64,000 bases of DNA from Panax quinquefolius (taxonomy: Eukaryota; Streptophyta; Magnoliopsida; Apiales; Araliaceae), in NCBI GenBank assembly GCA_020205615.1, contig CM035167.1, forward strand, positions 134,492,568 through 134,556,567. Direction: 5' to 3'. Made by a program: the position numbers and the translations under genes. Below are positions 11,871-20,652 of the stretch, one piece after another (position 1 is the first letter of the stretch; each line of letters opens with the position of its first letter). The notes beneath the pieces are model-generated. The model ran no database searches. It was not told the DNA's origin and saw nothing but the letters and a program-made list of their open reading frames with translations.

Positions 11871-14853
11871 TTATCTAAAGGTGAGTTGCAGTATTAATGG
11901 AGAGAGAGACAGGGACTTTCAAAAGGAACAAAATGACAACGCCACTCTATAACCCCAAACTGCTACTCGCCTCCTCCTTCCTCCCTCCCTCTTCCAACTC
12001 TCGGCCCGCCATCTCTCCTTCCGCCTCCTCCTTCCTTTCAACTCTCTGTATCTGTTTGAACCCTATCGAAACTCCTTTTTCGATCTATCCTTTTACAAAG
12101 TCCGGGTTGCTAGATTGTATTGTTCTTGTGTGATTAGTAGAGGGAAATTGTGTACTTGATGAAGGAGTTATGATCTGAGGGGTGGCTCTATTTTGGTTAG
12201 GGGTTACGGATCTTGATGGTTATGTGCTGGTGTTAGTTTTGGAAGGAGATTTCTCCTGCTCTGAGTTTCTTTTTCAGATCTCTTATGGAGCTTGCCGGAA
12301 TCTGGGTTTGGCTCTACTCATCTGGTGGTTTTATGGATTCTGGGATTGATCCATGCCGATCTGAGTTCATGCTGCACCTACTGCCTATCATGTTAATGCT
12401 TTGATTTGGGTTTGTTGTTTTTGATTGTAATCTTAAGTTTTTCATCTCAGTTCGAATTGGGCACAATTTTATTGATTTTTATTCGTCTGATTTGGTAATT
12501 TTGCTTTCAATCAGTTTCAATTTTAGCTGGTTCGGTTATTAACCGAAATACCCGAATTTACAATTCGGTAATTCGGTTATTGTCAAATTCGGTTAGTTTT
12601 TCGGACAGTGAAATTATGAATATTTCGGTATTCGGTTATAACCGAATAGTCTATTCAGTTCGGTTATAACCGAATGATCAGTCCTACTCTCCACATATAA
12701 CTAACTGGTACAACTTTACCTTTTACTTGGCAAGGTGGGCCACATAGATCTATATTACAAAACCGTGGTGGGCAGCTGACTTTACATTCGTGTCCATGGA
12801 TCACAATCCTCCCCGTCCCTTTTGCCCTTGCAAGTTTTGTTATATTCCTATTTTGTCCCTTATGTTATCCACCAAATTTGATGAAATTCTTATTTTCTTA
12901 TCCTCGCAATAACCACACACGCAACAATGCATGTGCCACAAAAGCTAGTTTTAGTAACATGGCCACTTATAGGAGATAAGGAGTAATCGAAATATGATCT
13001 ACTTAGCATTTTCATTACATATAAATCAAAGGGAATTTTAAAATGTTTAACAGGGGCGATTGAGACTATGGGACCCCAGCCTTCCAGGTAATACTTTTGC
13101 TTTTCCAGCCCCATTTTCTGTATCAAACTTAATGAAACAAAAGACAACTATTTAGTATATCCTCTCATTTACATAACTGATAATACTAAAAAGCTTCCTT
13201 ATCTTGCTAGAATTCTGCACAAACACCGACAGCGCTGGGAAGCTGACATTGCTGCAGCCAAAACTCTCTTTTATTTTTGGTATATTACCCATTTGTTTCT
13301 GTTCTTGAATTACTATAGGTAAGATGGACTACACCATGCAGCACACAATATTGAAATCCTTTTTTGACTTACAGCTATGAGTCTAAATGGAAGAGTCTAC
13401 ACAACTGAGTAGACTACAGGATAACTATATGAATTGAACAAGAATTTTGACTGTTAATTTTTGTAAGTACAGTTGATGTTTCTCATCAAACACAAACACT
13501 TAGAAATAAGTTACTTAAATGACATACCACTAGGACCACCAATAGTTTGATATCCCCGCCCTATTCCACCATTATTTGGAGGAAATATTTGCAGATTTGC
13601 TTCAGGAACTGCACCAAGGAATAATGGGTAAAAAATATGTCATTTAGACTTCATTACAAGCACATCGATGGCTAGAAAAACATTTTGAATAAGAGCTTAC
13701 TGTGATGTGTAGTTGTATCCTTTTCTTCACTGATAACAGCCTGCACATTGAATATCAAGTATAAAAATAAATCAAATATTTACATTAAAAGCATAACTCG
13801 GCAATTACAAAGATATAATCCTCAAGTATCAATGTAATAAATTTTCAGAAAATTCAACAAGTTCTCCAAAATTATACTCCCTCCGTTCCTTAATATAGGT
13901 CGTTTTAGACATGTGCACAAGAATTAAGGAAATGATTGAAAAGCATTAACTATACTATCAATTGTCTATAATACTTTTCACCTCACTTATATTATAAATA
14001 TGGATCAAAAGATTAAGTGGAGTAATAAGGGACAATTTGGGAAAAATAGTAATCAATTCTCCTAGATAACCACAAATGACAAATAATTAGGAATATAAAA
14101 AAAAAGTCTAAAACGACCTACATATAAGAATGGAAGGAGTAAAAGCATAGTGACATTACAAACTAATAGATCATGTCATTGATTAGGAAGTGCATCAAGC
14201 CATCAATATATTTTCACATAAATAACTATCTAATCCTAGTTTAAATAAAACGACATATATTAATTACATAAATAAAGAACCCATAAAAACCTTTTTAGTC
14301 AACCTAGAAAAAAAATTCAAAACCAAAATGGGGACTTGAACCAAAATCATTAGCTCATTGATGAAGAAGATGACAAAATTATTTAAATAATAAAACGGAA
14401 CAGCAGCACGCACTGCAAATGGAATCATATTCACATGGACTCTTGCGATATCCTTTCAGCACAAACACGTAAGTCAGAACCTGATAACATGATTTTCAAA
14501 TTCCAAGTCTTACATAAAACATTATACTTATCAAATGCATAAATTAGGAAACAAACATTAAATTGGTTAAATAAAGCACAAAAACAGTAATCAATCAATT
14601 AGGAAACATATTATGTTTGAACTTCTGTTACATTAACATTTTGGATACATCCATTGCCAAATCCTAATGCAATCAAAATCGAGTTCTTGGACCTATTAAC
14701 AACAATTTAATACAAAAAAAATTGACCAACAACCAGCAAATTAGGGCAATTTATACATCTACACACACATTTATGGAGATTAATAAATAATACCGGAACT
14801 GAACCAAGCAAGTGGCTGGTGGGAAGACCAGTGTAGGATTCTTCCGATGACAT
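7550..14853 (-). CDS. Yip1-family integral membrane protein (Golgi/ER vesicle transport), six exons
   Basis: Yip1-domain proteins are multispanning membrane proteins of the early secretory pathway and Golgi that associate with Rab GTPases. Coding exons (minus strand): 14794-14853, 13701-13740, 13528-13608, 9318-9480, 8654-8927, 7550-7741. All junctions are GT-AG and the lengths sum to 810 nt, giving 269 residues plus stop with no frame break. The N-terminus is cytosolic-looking and polar (starts MSSEESYTGLPTSHLLGSVP), followed by a Gly-rich segment and SISSYTQYFNVDTD. The C-terminal half has about five hydrophobic segments, including TLVFVIASLGNCATYL, the Yip1-domain stretch SVYGYSLVVPLVFYFLLQYL and a last segment ending FFIKMWFFP at the C-terminus. 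Length and layout match plant Yip1-family proteins. Introns are inflated: intron 3 (9481-13527) carries a LINE remnant and a hAT-like element, intron 1 a MITE. The start is the first ATG in frame with exon 2 and fits the plant family N-terminus. Confidence 0.93.
9982..9998. repeat. C17 homopolymer tract in intron 3
   Basis: Seventeen consecutive C residues on the plus strand, followed by an ACAC tract and an A-rich tract. A G-run on the transcribed RNA of the Yip1-family gene. Confidence 0.9.
10587..11450 (+). mobile_element. Decayed non-LTR retrotransposon (LINE/L1-type) 3' end, zf-RVT region
   Basis: Across shifting frames the region reads like the C-terminal zinc-binding reverse transcriptase region of plant LINEs: FLGKAFGVW and the overlapping frame VSKKVAFLSWRIALELFWPR correspond to the common W-x-x-KVPxKVAFFxW pattern, and ICLCIVRSLEICGK corresponds to the HLLLHCE...W block. 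Downstream frames (LLLVSLMERET, a final WLLYIFLCIPHV) fit the C-terminal tail. Many frame changes and stops; no full-length element and no clear target duplication. It lies in intron 3 of the Yip1-family gene, antisense to it. Confidence 0.7.
11649..12686. mobile_element. Non-autonomous hAT-like element with 8-bp target duplication
   Basis: The ends form short imperfect terminal inverted repeats (left TAAGACTGGGCA, right end reverse-complemented TAGGACTGATCA). They are flanked by TTCTCCAC (11641-11648) and CTCTCCAC (12687-12694), a 7/8 match of the length expected for hAT elements. Subterminal regions are rich in CGGTTAT/TTACCGAA motifs in opposite orientation at the two ends, as in hAT MITEs. 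The 1038-bp interior has an (AT)n tract and a CT-rich, gene-like segment (about 11900-12480) unlike the subterminal parts. No transposase coding is visible. Confidence 0.75.
11825..11867. repeat. (AT)n microsatellite inside the hAT-like element
   Basis: About 21 uninterrupted AT units, inside the left part of the hAT-like element. Confidence 0.95.
13877..14139. mobile_element. Stowaway/Mariner-type MITE
   Basis: The left end CTCCCTCCGTTCCTTAATAT and the reverse-complemented right end CTCCTTCCATTCTTATATGT form a terminal inverted repeat that continues into TAGGTCGTTTTAGAC on both sides. A TA dinucleotide flanks each end (13875-13876 and 14140-14141). The CTCCCTCCGT terminus and TA target site are diagnostic of Stowaway MITEs. 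263 bp, noncoding, in intron 1 of the Yip1-family gene. Confidence 0.93.
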
Positions 14854-15098
14854 GGTGAGAGAACGGGGGAAAGATCGATATGAAGAGAGAGAAAGTGATT
14901 TTCTCAATTTCCCAAATTCATTTTGATGATTTGATCGAAATTTGGAGACGAGCCCTAACCTTATTGTTTTTGTTTTGCTTAGTTCAGAAGCTTTAGGTGA
15001 TGAGCTGTAGCCAAAAGAGAAACAAAGCTCTCTCTTTCTACGAGGACAAATAGACTGACCGGTACGGTAAACTACCATTTTTACCGCGCCACTTGAAC

Positions 15099-15124
15099 TG
15101 GGCTTGGGCCAACGAAGATGGGCT
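15099..15124. promoter_or_regulatory. Cluster of three TGGGCY (site II / TCP-type) motifs upstream of the Yip1-family gene
   Basis: TGGGCT (15099-15104), TGGGCC (15105-15110) and TGGGCT (15119-15124) lie about 250 bp upstream of the ATG at 14853. Site II motifs are bound by TCP factors and are common in promoters of growth-linked housekeeping genes. The motifs are seen; their function is inferred from position. Confidence 0.5.
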
Positions 15125-15678
15125 TTTAGTGCTTGCGGGCTAGACTTGTCTTTTCTCTTATGAGAAGAAAGTGAGTCGTACCTACCTGTGGAAGGAAATT
15201 ATGTAAAAATATCAAAAATTCATGTGAAAATAGTGTTGCTTTTAATGTTGTTGTCTTCTGGTTGGAAGAAACTCATCCTAATGTATTTCTTTCCGTATAT
15301 CAGATATTTTGAACCAATAATATTTTTTAGTTCTTAGGTTGTTTATTTAAAAAAAAAATGTAATGATATCGAATCATTTGAAATACTTAGCATTACCCTC
15401 TTTTAGTGAAAATTATCGAGTTTGCATTTAGAAAGAAAAAAGTTGAGTTTGCGAATAACGTATAAACTTCATTTGTTCTAAAAAAAAATTATTAAAAATA
15501 TATTCTCTTCATCCCCAAAATAATGGCTTAAGTGACAAAAAAATTATTTTCAAAGTATGTCTAAAGTAGATAAAATTTACATAAACTAAATAACCCTTGG
15601 GCTATATTACATTTTAGCTAAAAAATAAATCAATCATATCTTTAATTCACCATCTCTCCACAAAAGAACAAATTTAGC

Positions 15679-15683
15679 AAAAA
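15679..15683 (-). terminator. RNA polymerase III T-run terminator of the tRNA-Val gene
   Basis: On the minus strand five T residues occur 14 nt after the last tRNA base, the expected Pol III stop signal. Confidence 0.75.
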
Positions 15684-15696
15684 TAGATGTGATCCA

Positions 15697-15770
15697 TGTC
15701 TGAGCCCGGGTTCGAACCGGGGACCTCTAGTGTGTGAGACTAGCGTGATAACCAACTACACCACCCAGAC
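15697..15770 (-). tRNA. tRNA-Val (anticodon CAC)
   Basis: On the minus strand the 74-nt gene begins GTCTGGGTGGTGTAGTTGG and ends GGGCTCAGACA. The acceptor stem GTCTGGG pairs with CTCAGAC with one G-T pair. The anticodon stem CTAGT/ACTAG encloses the loop CTCACAC, giving anticodon CAC. The T-arm has the palindromic B box GGTTCGAACC (15709-15718). No intron, no CCA encoded (nuclear type). Flanks look intact, with a T5 terminator downstream, so it is probably functional. Confidence 0.97.
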
Positions 15771-15889
15771 TCGATTAGTATTTCTAGCTTACAAAATTAC
15801 AAGACGGTTTACCTTCATCTGCTACTTTATAAAGTCCATTTCTTTTATAATTTATTTCATCAATAATAATTATTAATTCAGGCCAGAAT

Positions 15890-17060
15890 TTAGTTAGTTT
15901 ATATTTTGCAAGACTTCGAAAACTGATATTGAGAATCGCCTCATATTGAGAATATCCTTTAAATTTCTTAGGAATTTTCTTTGTTATATGTCATAAACAA
16001 AATTTATGTTTAGTTTCAGGGAATACTATTTCAATTATTCTCATCGTAGCTTGATTTGGTCTTGATCAGTTATAATTAATTTTAGAGCTCGGCCTGACAT
16101 ACACTTCATCCATGATTCAAACAACCAAACAAAAGTATTAATATTCTCGTTTGATATTAGACTACACCCAAGAACCCAAGAAGTATTGATTGACCATGAT
16201 GATTCACTCCTACAAATGGAGCATATGGCATTTTAAATAGATTTGTCAAGTATGTTGTGTCAAATGTTATAACATCCCCAAAATATTCACATGTGGCTCT
16301 ACTTCTTGTATCTGCCCAAAACACATTCCTCAATCAAGACCTATCATCCACATCCATTACATAATAAATCGGTCATCCTTCTCTTGCATTCTAACAAAAT
16401 AGTCACGAAGTGCTATAATACCTCCCACCCCAAGTTGAAGCTGCCTTGTTTTGTCAACATGATTTCTACAATTTTTCTCTCTAAATGGAAGCTTCTCAAA
16501 TTCTCATGCTTCAATAACAATAGATTTATAGTTTTTACTGATACGAATTCCAACTTTATCATTTAACTCAAGCCTTCTTTTCACATAAGATTCCATCTGT
16601 TTATGACATCTAAAATATCTAGTTTTTTCAGGACTCAAAGTATGGACATGGTCGAGCACAACACTAGTCAATGTAAACTTTCCATCAGGACAACAAGTAG
16701 AATTAATTTTGCCCTTGAACCCAATTTTTTTTGGGTCTCGATTTAAGAGCATTAGTTGCCTTACTTTTTGCCTTGCCTCTGTTAACACATGAAATAGTGA
16801 AAATATTTTAAATTCTCATCATGTCCAAGTTTAGAGGTTCTCTTCGACACACCAAAACCTGCTTGTTTAGTATATTGCGTATAATATGCTCTAACTTCTT
16901 CCTCTGAATTAAACATCATCCCAACCTTTGGTTCTAAAACAATTTCATTTTCATCTAAAATCTTGTTGACCTCGTGCTTCTTTTCTTCAATCTATTCGAT
17001 CTTTAACTTTTGTTCATTTTCTTCCTCATCAATGATAATTTATTCATTTGAAGACATGTA
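15890..17060 (-). pseudogene. Decayed FAR1/FHY3-like (Mutator-superfamily) transposase
   Basis: Read on the minus strand from 17060 down, fragments follow the FAR1 family order. First comes an acidic/charged N-terminal stretch. Then the FAR1 DNA-binding domain: EEVRAYYTQYAKQAGFGVSK, CCPDGKFTLTSVVLDHVHTL, SPEKTRYFRCHKQMESYVKR, LELNDKVGIRISKNYKSIVIEA. Then MULE transposase-domain pieces: AIIALRDYF-like, AMMRIIEIVFPETKHKFCLWHI-like and KKIPKKFKGYSQYEAILNIS. Several frame changes and stops separate them; the longest continuous open part is 16504-16788. FAR1-like proteins are either domesticated transcription factors or Jittery-type transposases; the decay and the surrounding repeats favour a dead transposon. 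Confidence 0.75.
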
Positions 17061-18577
17061 GTCTTCATTGTCTGACAATCACATGATTGTTTCTATTAGA
17101 AATACTATTCAATTATTTAGTTAAAAATACAAAAGTTTAAACCATTCAAAAGCCGAACATACAAAACTTTAAGAATAAAATTGTCATATGAGATTGCAAC
17201 ATTGTAGTCGAGCATAAAATAATCCAATAAAATTAAAAAATTATGTCATATAAACTTTTAAAAAAATTCATATAAAATTTTGTCATATGGGATTGCAACA
17301 CTTTAGTCAAGCATAAAATAATGCCATAAAATTTAAAAATTCTGTCATATAAACTTTAAAAATTATGTCATATGAGATTGCAACACCGTATTTAAGCATA
17401 AAATTATCCCATAAAGTTCTGTCTTTGGTTGAATCAGGAAAAAACAACAATTTCCTATTAATCTAGAGCTTGAATCGCATTACGAAAACAACTAACTTAT
17501 TCATTGAATGTGAGTGAATAATCACTAATCCTATTTACAATATTGAATCTCTTAGTGACGAAATTATATGCTTACCTACCAAGTTGATTTGTAATCATAT
17601 CATATATATAAATTTCTTTGTTTTTATAGAATGAATACGTTTTTAATAGCAGAATGTTGGCATGTTTGACTACGAATAGTTTTCTTATCTAAAGCATGCA
17701 TATCTCTGTTATCTAAAGTAGTTGAGGAATTACCAAAAGTAGAAGAATTAGAAGCATCAGATACCGAAGTGGGAGCATCATTCTCATCAGATGGGATTGC
17801 AACACCGTTTCAGCCATGGCCAACGGTGTCAAGCAAATTCTTCAAATGCATTTAAACAAACACATTACAGGCATATGTTCATATTGACAAAGTTAATAAG
17901 GATTATCTATTGCAATAACCCTAAAACTCATCACAGGTACACCCAATTCAGCAAACAAAGCAATCACTTGAGTATTCATTGACATTGAAACCTCGTATGA
18001 ATTACTTGAATAAAAAAATTAAAACAAAAAACAAATTTAAATACTGAAACAGTGTAACCGTTTTCGTTACCGGGAGGGAGCCAGATGACATGGAGACACC
18101 ATGCTTACGGCATTACTAGCAGAGATGGGATTGCAATACTGTTTTCAGTCATGATTCCGGCGGATTCTGCAACGATTCCAGCGAATTAGTAGTGACGTCA
18201 GAATGTGAGAATTTTATGACAAAGAGAGAAGAAGTGCATAGAGGTGCTGAGGCAGAGGGAGACTCGTAGAGAAAAAGGCGTAGAAAAAGAGAAGGAGAGA
18301 ATTTTGTTGTAAACATTGTTTTGGTATTTTTTTTTATTTACTTATTTAATTTCTGACGTGGTAAAAAATTTATAAAATTAGTTGTTTCTGTAGTATTAAT
18401 ATTTTTTTTTTTAGTTCAATGCACTCAAGCAAATCTTTTAGGAGGCCAGTAGCCATAAAGTCGTATATGCCAAACCCCATCACCGGAGAAAAGTAGAAAA
18501 CGTGTTACCAATCCCATCTGCAACCACTTCTGCCCCTCCATTAACTTGAAATTGGAACTTCTTCACTGTCAGTTCCA
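17061..18577. repeat. Intergenic region with repeated GATTGCAACA-type motifs
   Basis: Three imperfect copies of a unit of about 90-110 bp beginning GTCATATGAGATTGCAACA... and containing GAGCATAAAATAATCC occur at about 17184, 17281 and 17367. The core GGGATTGCAA(C/T)AC recurs at about 17793 and 18125, both next to a TTTCAG(C/T)CATG string. These may be subterminal repeats of the adjacent Mutator-type element. On the minus strand about 17660-17800 is open and Ser/Thr/Asp-rich and could be a decayed N-terminus. No other gene seen up to the ATG at 18578. Confidence 0.5.
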
Positions 18578-19624
18578 ATGGCTATCATTACTCCACTCTC
18601 TCTCTTCTTTATCTTCTCTCTCCTCACGGCCGTTCAACCCAAACACCTCGTCGGCTCAACGCCCTACCTTTCACCCACGACCCTCTTCCCAAATTACCAA
18701 AAAATGCTCTCAATTTTCAAAATTTACATTCACACCCCTCCCAAACCCTTCACGGCCACCTTCCCCACGCCGCCGGAGTCTCTCTTCCACTCCTCTCTCC
18801 TCCAGAGCTCCTTCGTAACCCAAAATCCAAAAGAAGCTCACCTCTTCTTCGTCCCCTTTTCAGACCTCTCCACGCGCTCTCTCGCGCGACTCGTAAGAGA
18901 GCTCCGGCAAAGCCTCCCGTACTGGAACAGCTCGCTTGGCGCCGACCATTTCTTCTTGTCTCGCTCCGGCATCGAATACACCTCCGATCGAAACATCGTC
19001 GAATTGAAGAAGAATTCAGTGCAAATCTCTTGTTTTCCTACTACCTCAGGTAATTTTATTCCTCACAAGGACATAACTCTCCCTCCGGCGAACCCATCCC
19101 CGATCGAGCTTCCTCAAGCGCCGGCCAACCGAACGACATCGTTTCTCGGCTATATGAAATTGGATTCGCATGTAAAGTCAACTTGGAGTTTTGTTGACGA
19201 GTTGATCGATGATCCCGAGTTTGTGATCGAATCTGAGCCGTCGGATCGTATGGGGAGAATCAGGAGTAGTAAATATTGTTTGTTTATGTATGATGGTGAC
19301 GTGGCGTGGATGGTGGAGGCGTTAGCATCGGGATGCGTGCCGGCGGTGATCACTGACCGTCCGATTCAGGATCTGCCGTTGATGGACGTGCTGAGGTGGT
19401 CGGAGATTGCGGTGGTGGTGGGGACAGGTGGCGGAGTGAAGGGGCTGAAGGCGGTGTTGGGTGGAATTAGTGAAGATCGGTATGAGCGGATGAGGGAATT
19501 GGGTGTGACGGCCAGTCGGCATTTGGTGTGGAACGCGGCTCCTCAGCCGTACGATGCGTTTCATATGGTGATGTATCAACTGTGGCTGAGACGGCATACC
19601 ATCAGATACGCCCGAAGGGAGTAG
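18578..19624 (+). CDS. Exostosin-like glycosyltransferase, GT47 family
   Basis: Plant GT47 enzymes are Golgi type II membrane glycosyltransferases that add sugars to cell-wall polysaccharides. This intronless frame encodes 348 residues. Residues 1-20 form a hydrophobic signal anchor (MAIITPLSLFFIFSLLTAV). Next come a short stem, the exostosin-domain start SIFKIYIHTPPKPF, and EAHLFFVPFSDLSTRSLARL followed by the ADHFFLSRSG block (normally DHF...HDWG in relatives). The C-terminal donor-sugar block follows: SSKYCLFMYDGDVAWMVEA, ALASGCVPAVITD, DLPLMDVLRWSEIAVVV. The ATG at 18578 has a favourable context (CCAATGGCT), and its anchor sits where the family has one. It is shorter than many GT47 members (about 400-500 residues) but covers both conserved halves. 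Acceptor sugar and linkage cannot be read from sequence. The decayed Mutator-type element lies upstream, so the promoter may be partly TE-derived. Confidence 0.9.
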   Translation: MAIITPLSLFFIFSLLTAVQPKHLVGSTPYLSPTTLFPNYQKMLSIFKIYIHTPPKPFTATFPTPPESLFHSSLLQSSFVTQNPKEAHLFFVPFSDLSTRSLARLVRELRQSLPYWNSSLGADHFFLSRSGIEYTSDRNIVELKKNSVQISCFPTTSGNFIPHKDITLPPANPSPIELPQAPANRTTSFLGYMKLDSHVKSTWSFVDELIDDPEFVIESEPSDRMGRIRSSKYCLFMYDGDVAWMVEALASGCVPAVITDRPIQDLPLMDVLRWSEIAVVVGTGGGVKGLKAVLGGISEDRYERMRELGVTASRHLVWNAAPQPYDAFHMVMYQLWLRRHTIRYARRE

Positions 19625-20647
19625 GTTTGAATGATGCTACGTCGTTTAGATTATTGTAATTTATTTACGACCATTATCAGTGTGAGATGGTGTAAATTGG
19701 GGAATTATACGAAAATTAATTTTATCTACATTCTCTTCTTCTTATTTATGATTGTCTTAGAAGTTGTTTGATTACATATGTTATACGAAAATTTATGCAT
19801 GTATACATACGTTTGTTTGTAAGGTCCTTTTTTGTAGGGAAAAGGCAGCCCTTTTATGTTTTGAGAAGGGACATTTTTAAAATTAGTTAAATATATTTAA
19901 CATTTTGAGTATAATATCAAACCTAGATGTTATTATTAATATTATTTTGATATCTCAATGTTTGAAAATATTATTATAAGTACAATAAATACCACAATAA
20001 AGAGATGTTAAGTCAAGTAAAAGTAGAAAAAAAAAATAACACTAAATTATCATATTTGTTCTGACAAATTAATATTAATAATCCTCAGTTCCTTAGAAGA
20101 CACTCACTTGTCATTTTTTATAATTAATAATACTAGTTGTTAATAGGTGCAATGCAAAAATTAATTTGAATAATGAATTTAATAATTTATCAAATATTTA
20201 TGTTAAAATGGACTAATAATGAATTTAATAATTTGTCAAATATTTATGTTAAAAATGGACTAGAAGTACACAATTCATGAACATCAAGTATTGAGATCAG
20301 TTAATATTAGAGAAAAGAATTGTTAGAGTGATACATACCTTGAACATCTCCTCAAGTTTGTTAGTAAACTGACTGTAACACTTCGTTTTTAAATGTAAAA
20401 GAAAATTCCTTTTTAAAATAATTATGTCTTTTTAAAAAAAAATAATTCCTAACAATAGTCATTTAGCAAGATCATTCTTGTAGAAGGCTTCAAATACATC
20501 TTTACTCTGAATTAAAATCATATGAGTTAAGTTAGGATAATTACTTTGGGTTTTAGGCGGTTTTCCCATTTAACCACCTGTAATCGAAGAAAAGCTACAT
20601 TTAAACATTCAGACTTTTTAGGTTAAAGTGAAAAATTGCTTTCACAT
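19625..20647. other. Intergenic region downstream of the GT47 gene
   Basis: AT-rich sequence with the 3' flank of the GT47 gene and no gene detected. It contains one 47-bp tandem duplication (annotated separately). It ends at the target-site duplication of the retrotransposon array. Confidence 0.6.
20171..20266. repeat. Tandem duplication of about 47 bp
   Basis: Two adjacent copies of a unit containing AATAATGAATTTAATAATTT and ATTTATGTTAAAA(A)TGGACT, differing at about two positions (ATCAAA/GTCAAA and one extra A). Confidence 0.85.
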
Positions 20648-20652
20648 ATAAC

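Noticed and set aside
11897..12133. 78-residue frame in the hAT-like element
   Set aside because: Low-complexity Ser/Pro-rich product of a CT-rich leader-like sequence; no domain and no continuation.
14707..15078. 123-residue frame at the 5' end of the Yip1-family gene
   Set aside because: Only its part 14794-14853 is coding exon 1; the rest is 5' leader and intron, as shown by the GT donor and the family N-terminus.
18546..18818. Alternative frame overlapping the start of the GT47 gene
   Set aside because: Ser/Pro-rich shadow of the GT47 frame with no domain; the frame at 18578 has the signal anchor and family motifs.
19150..19597. Minus-strand frames opposite the GT47 gene
   Set aside because: Shadows of a GC-richer coding region; no recognisable protein.
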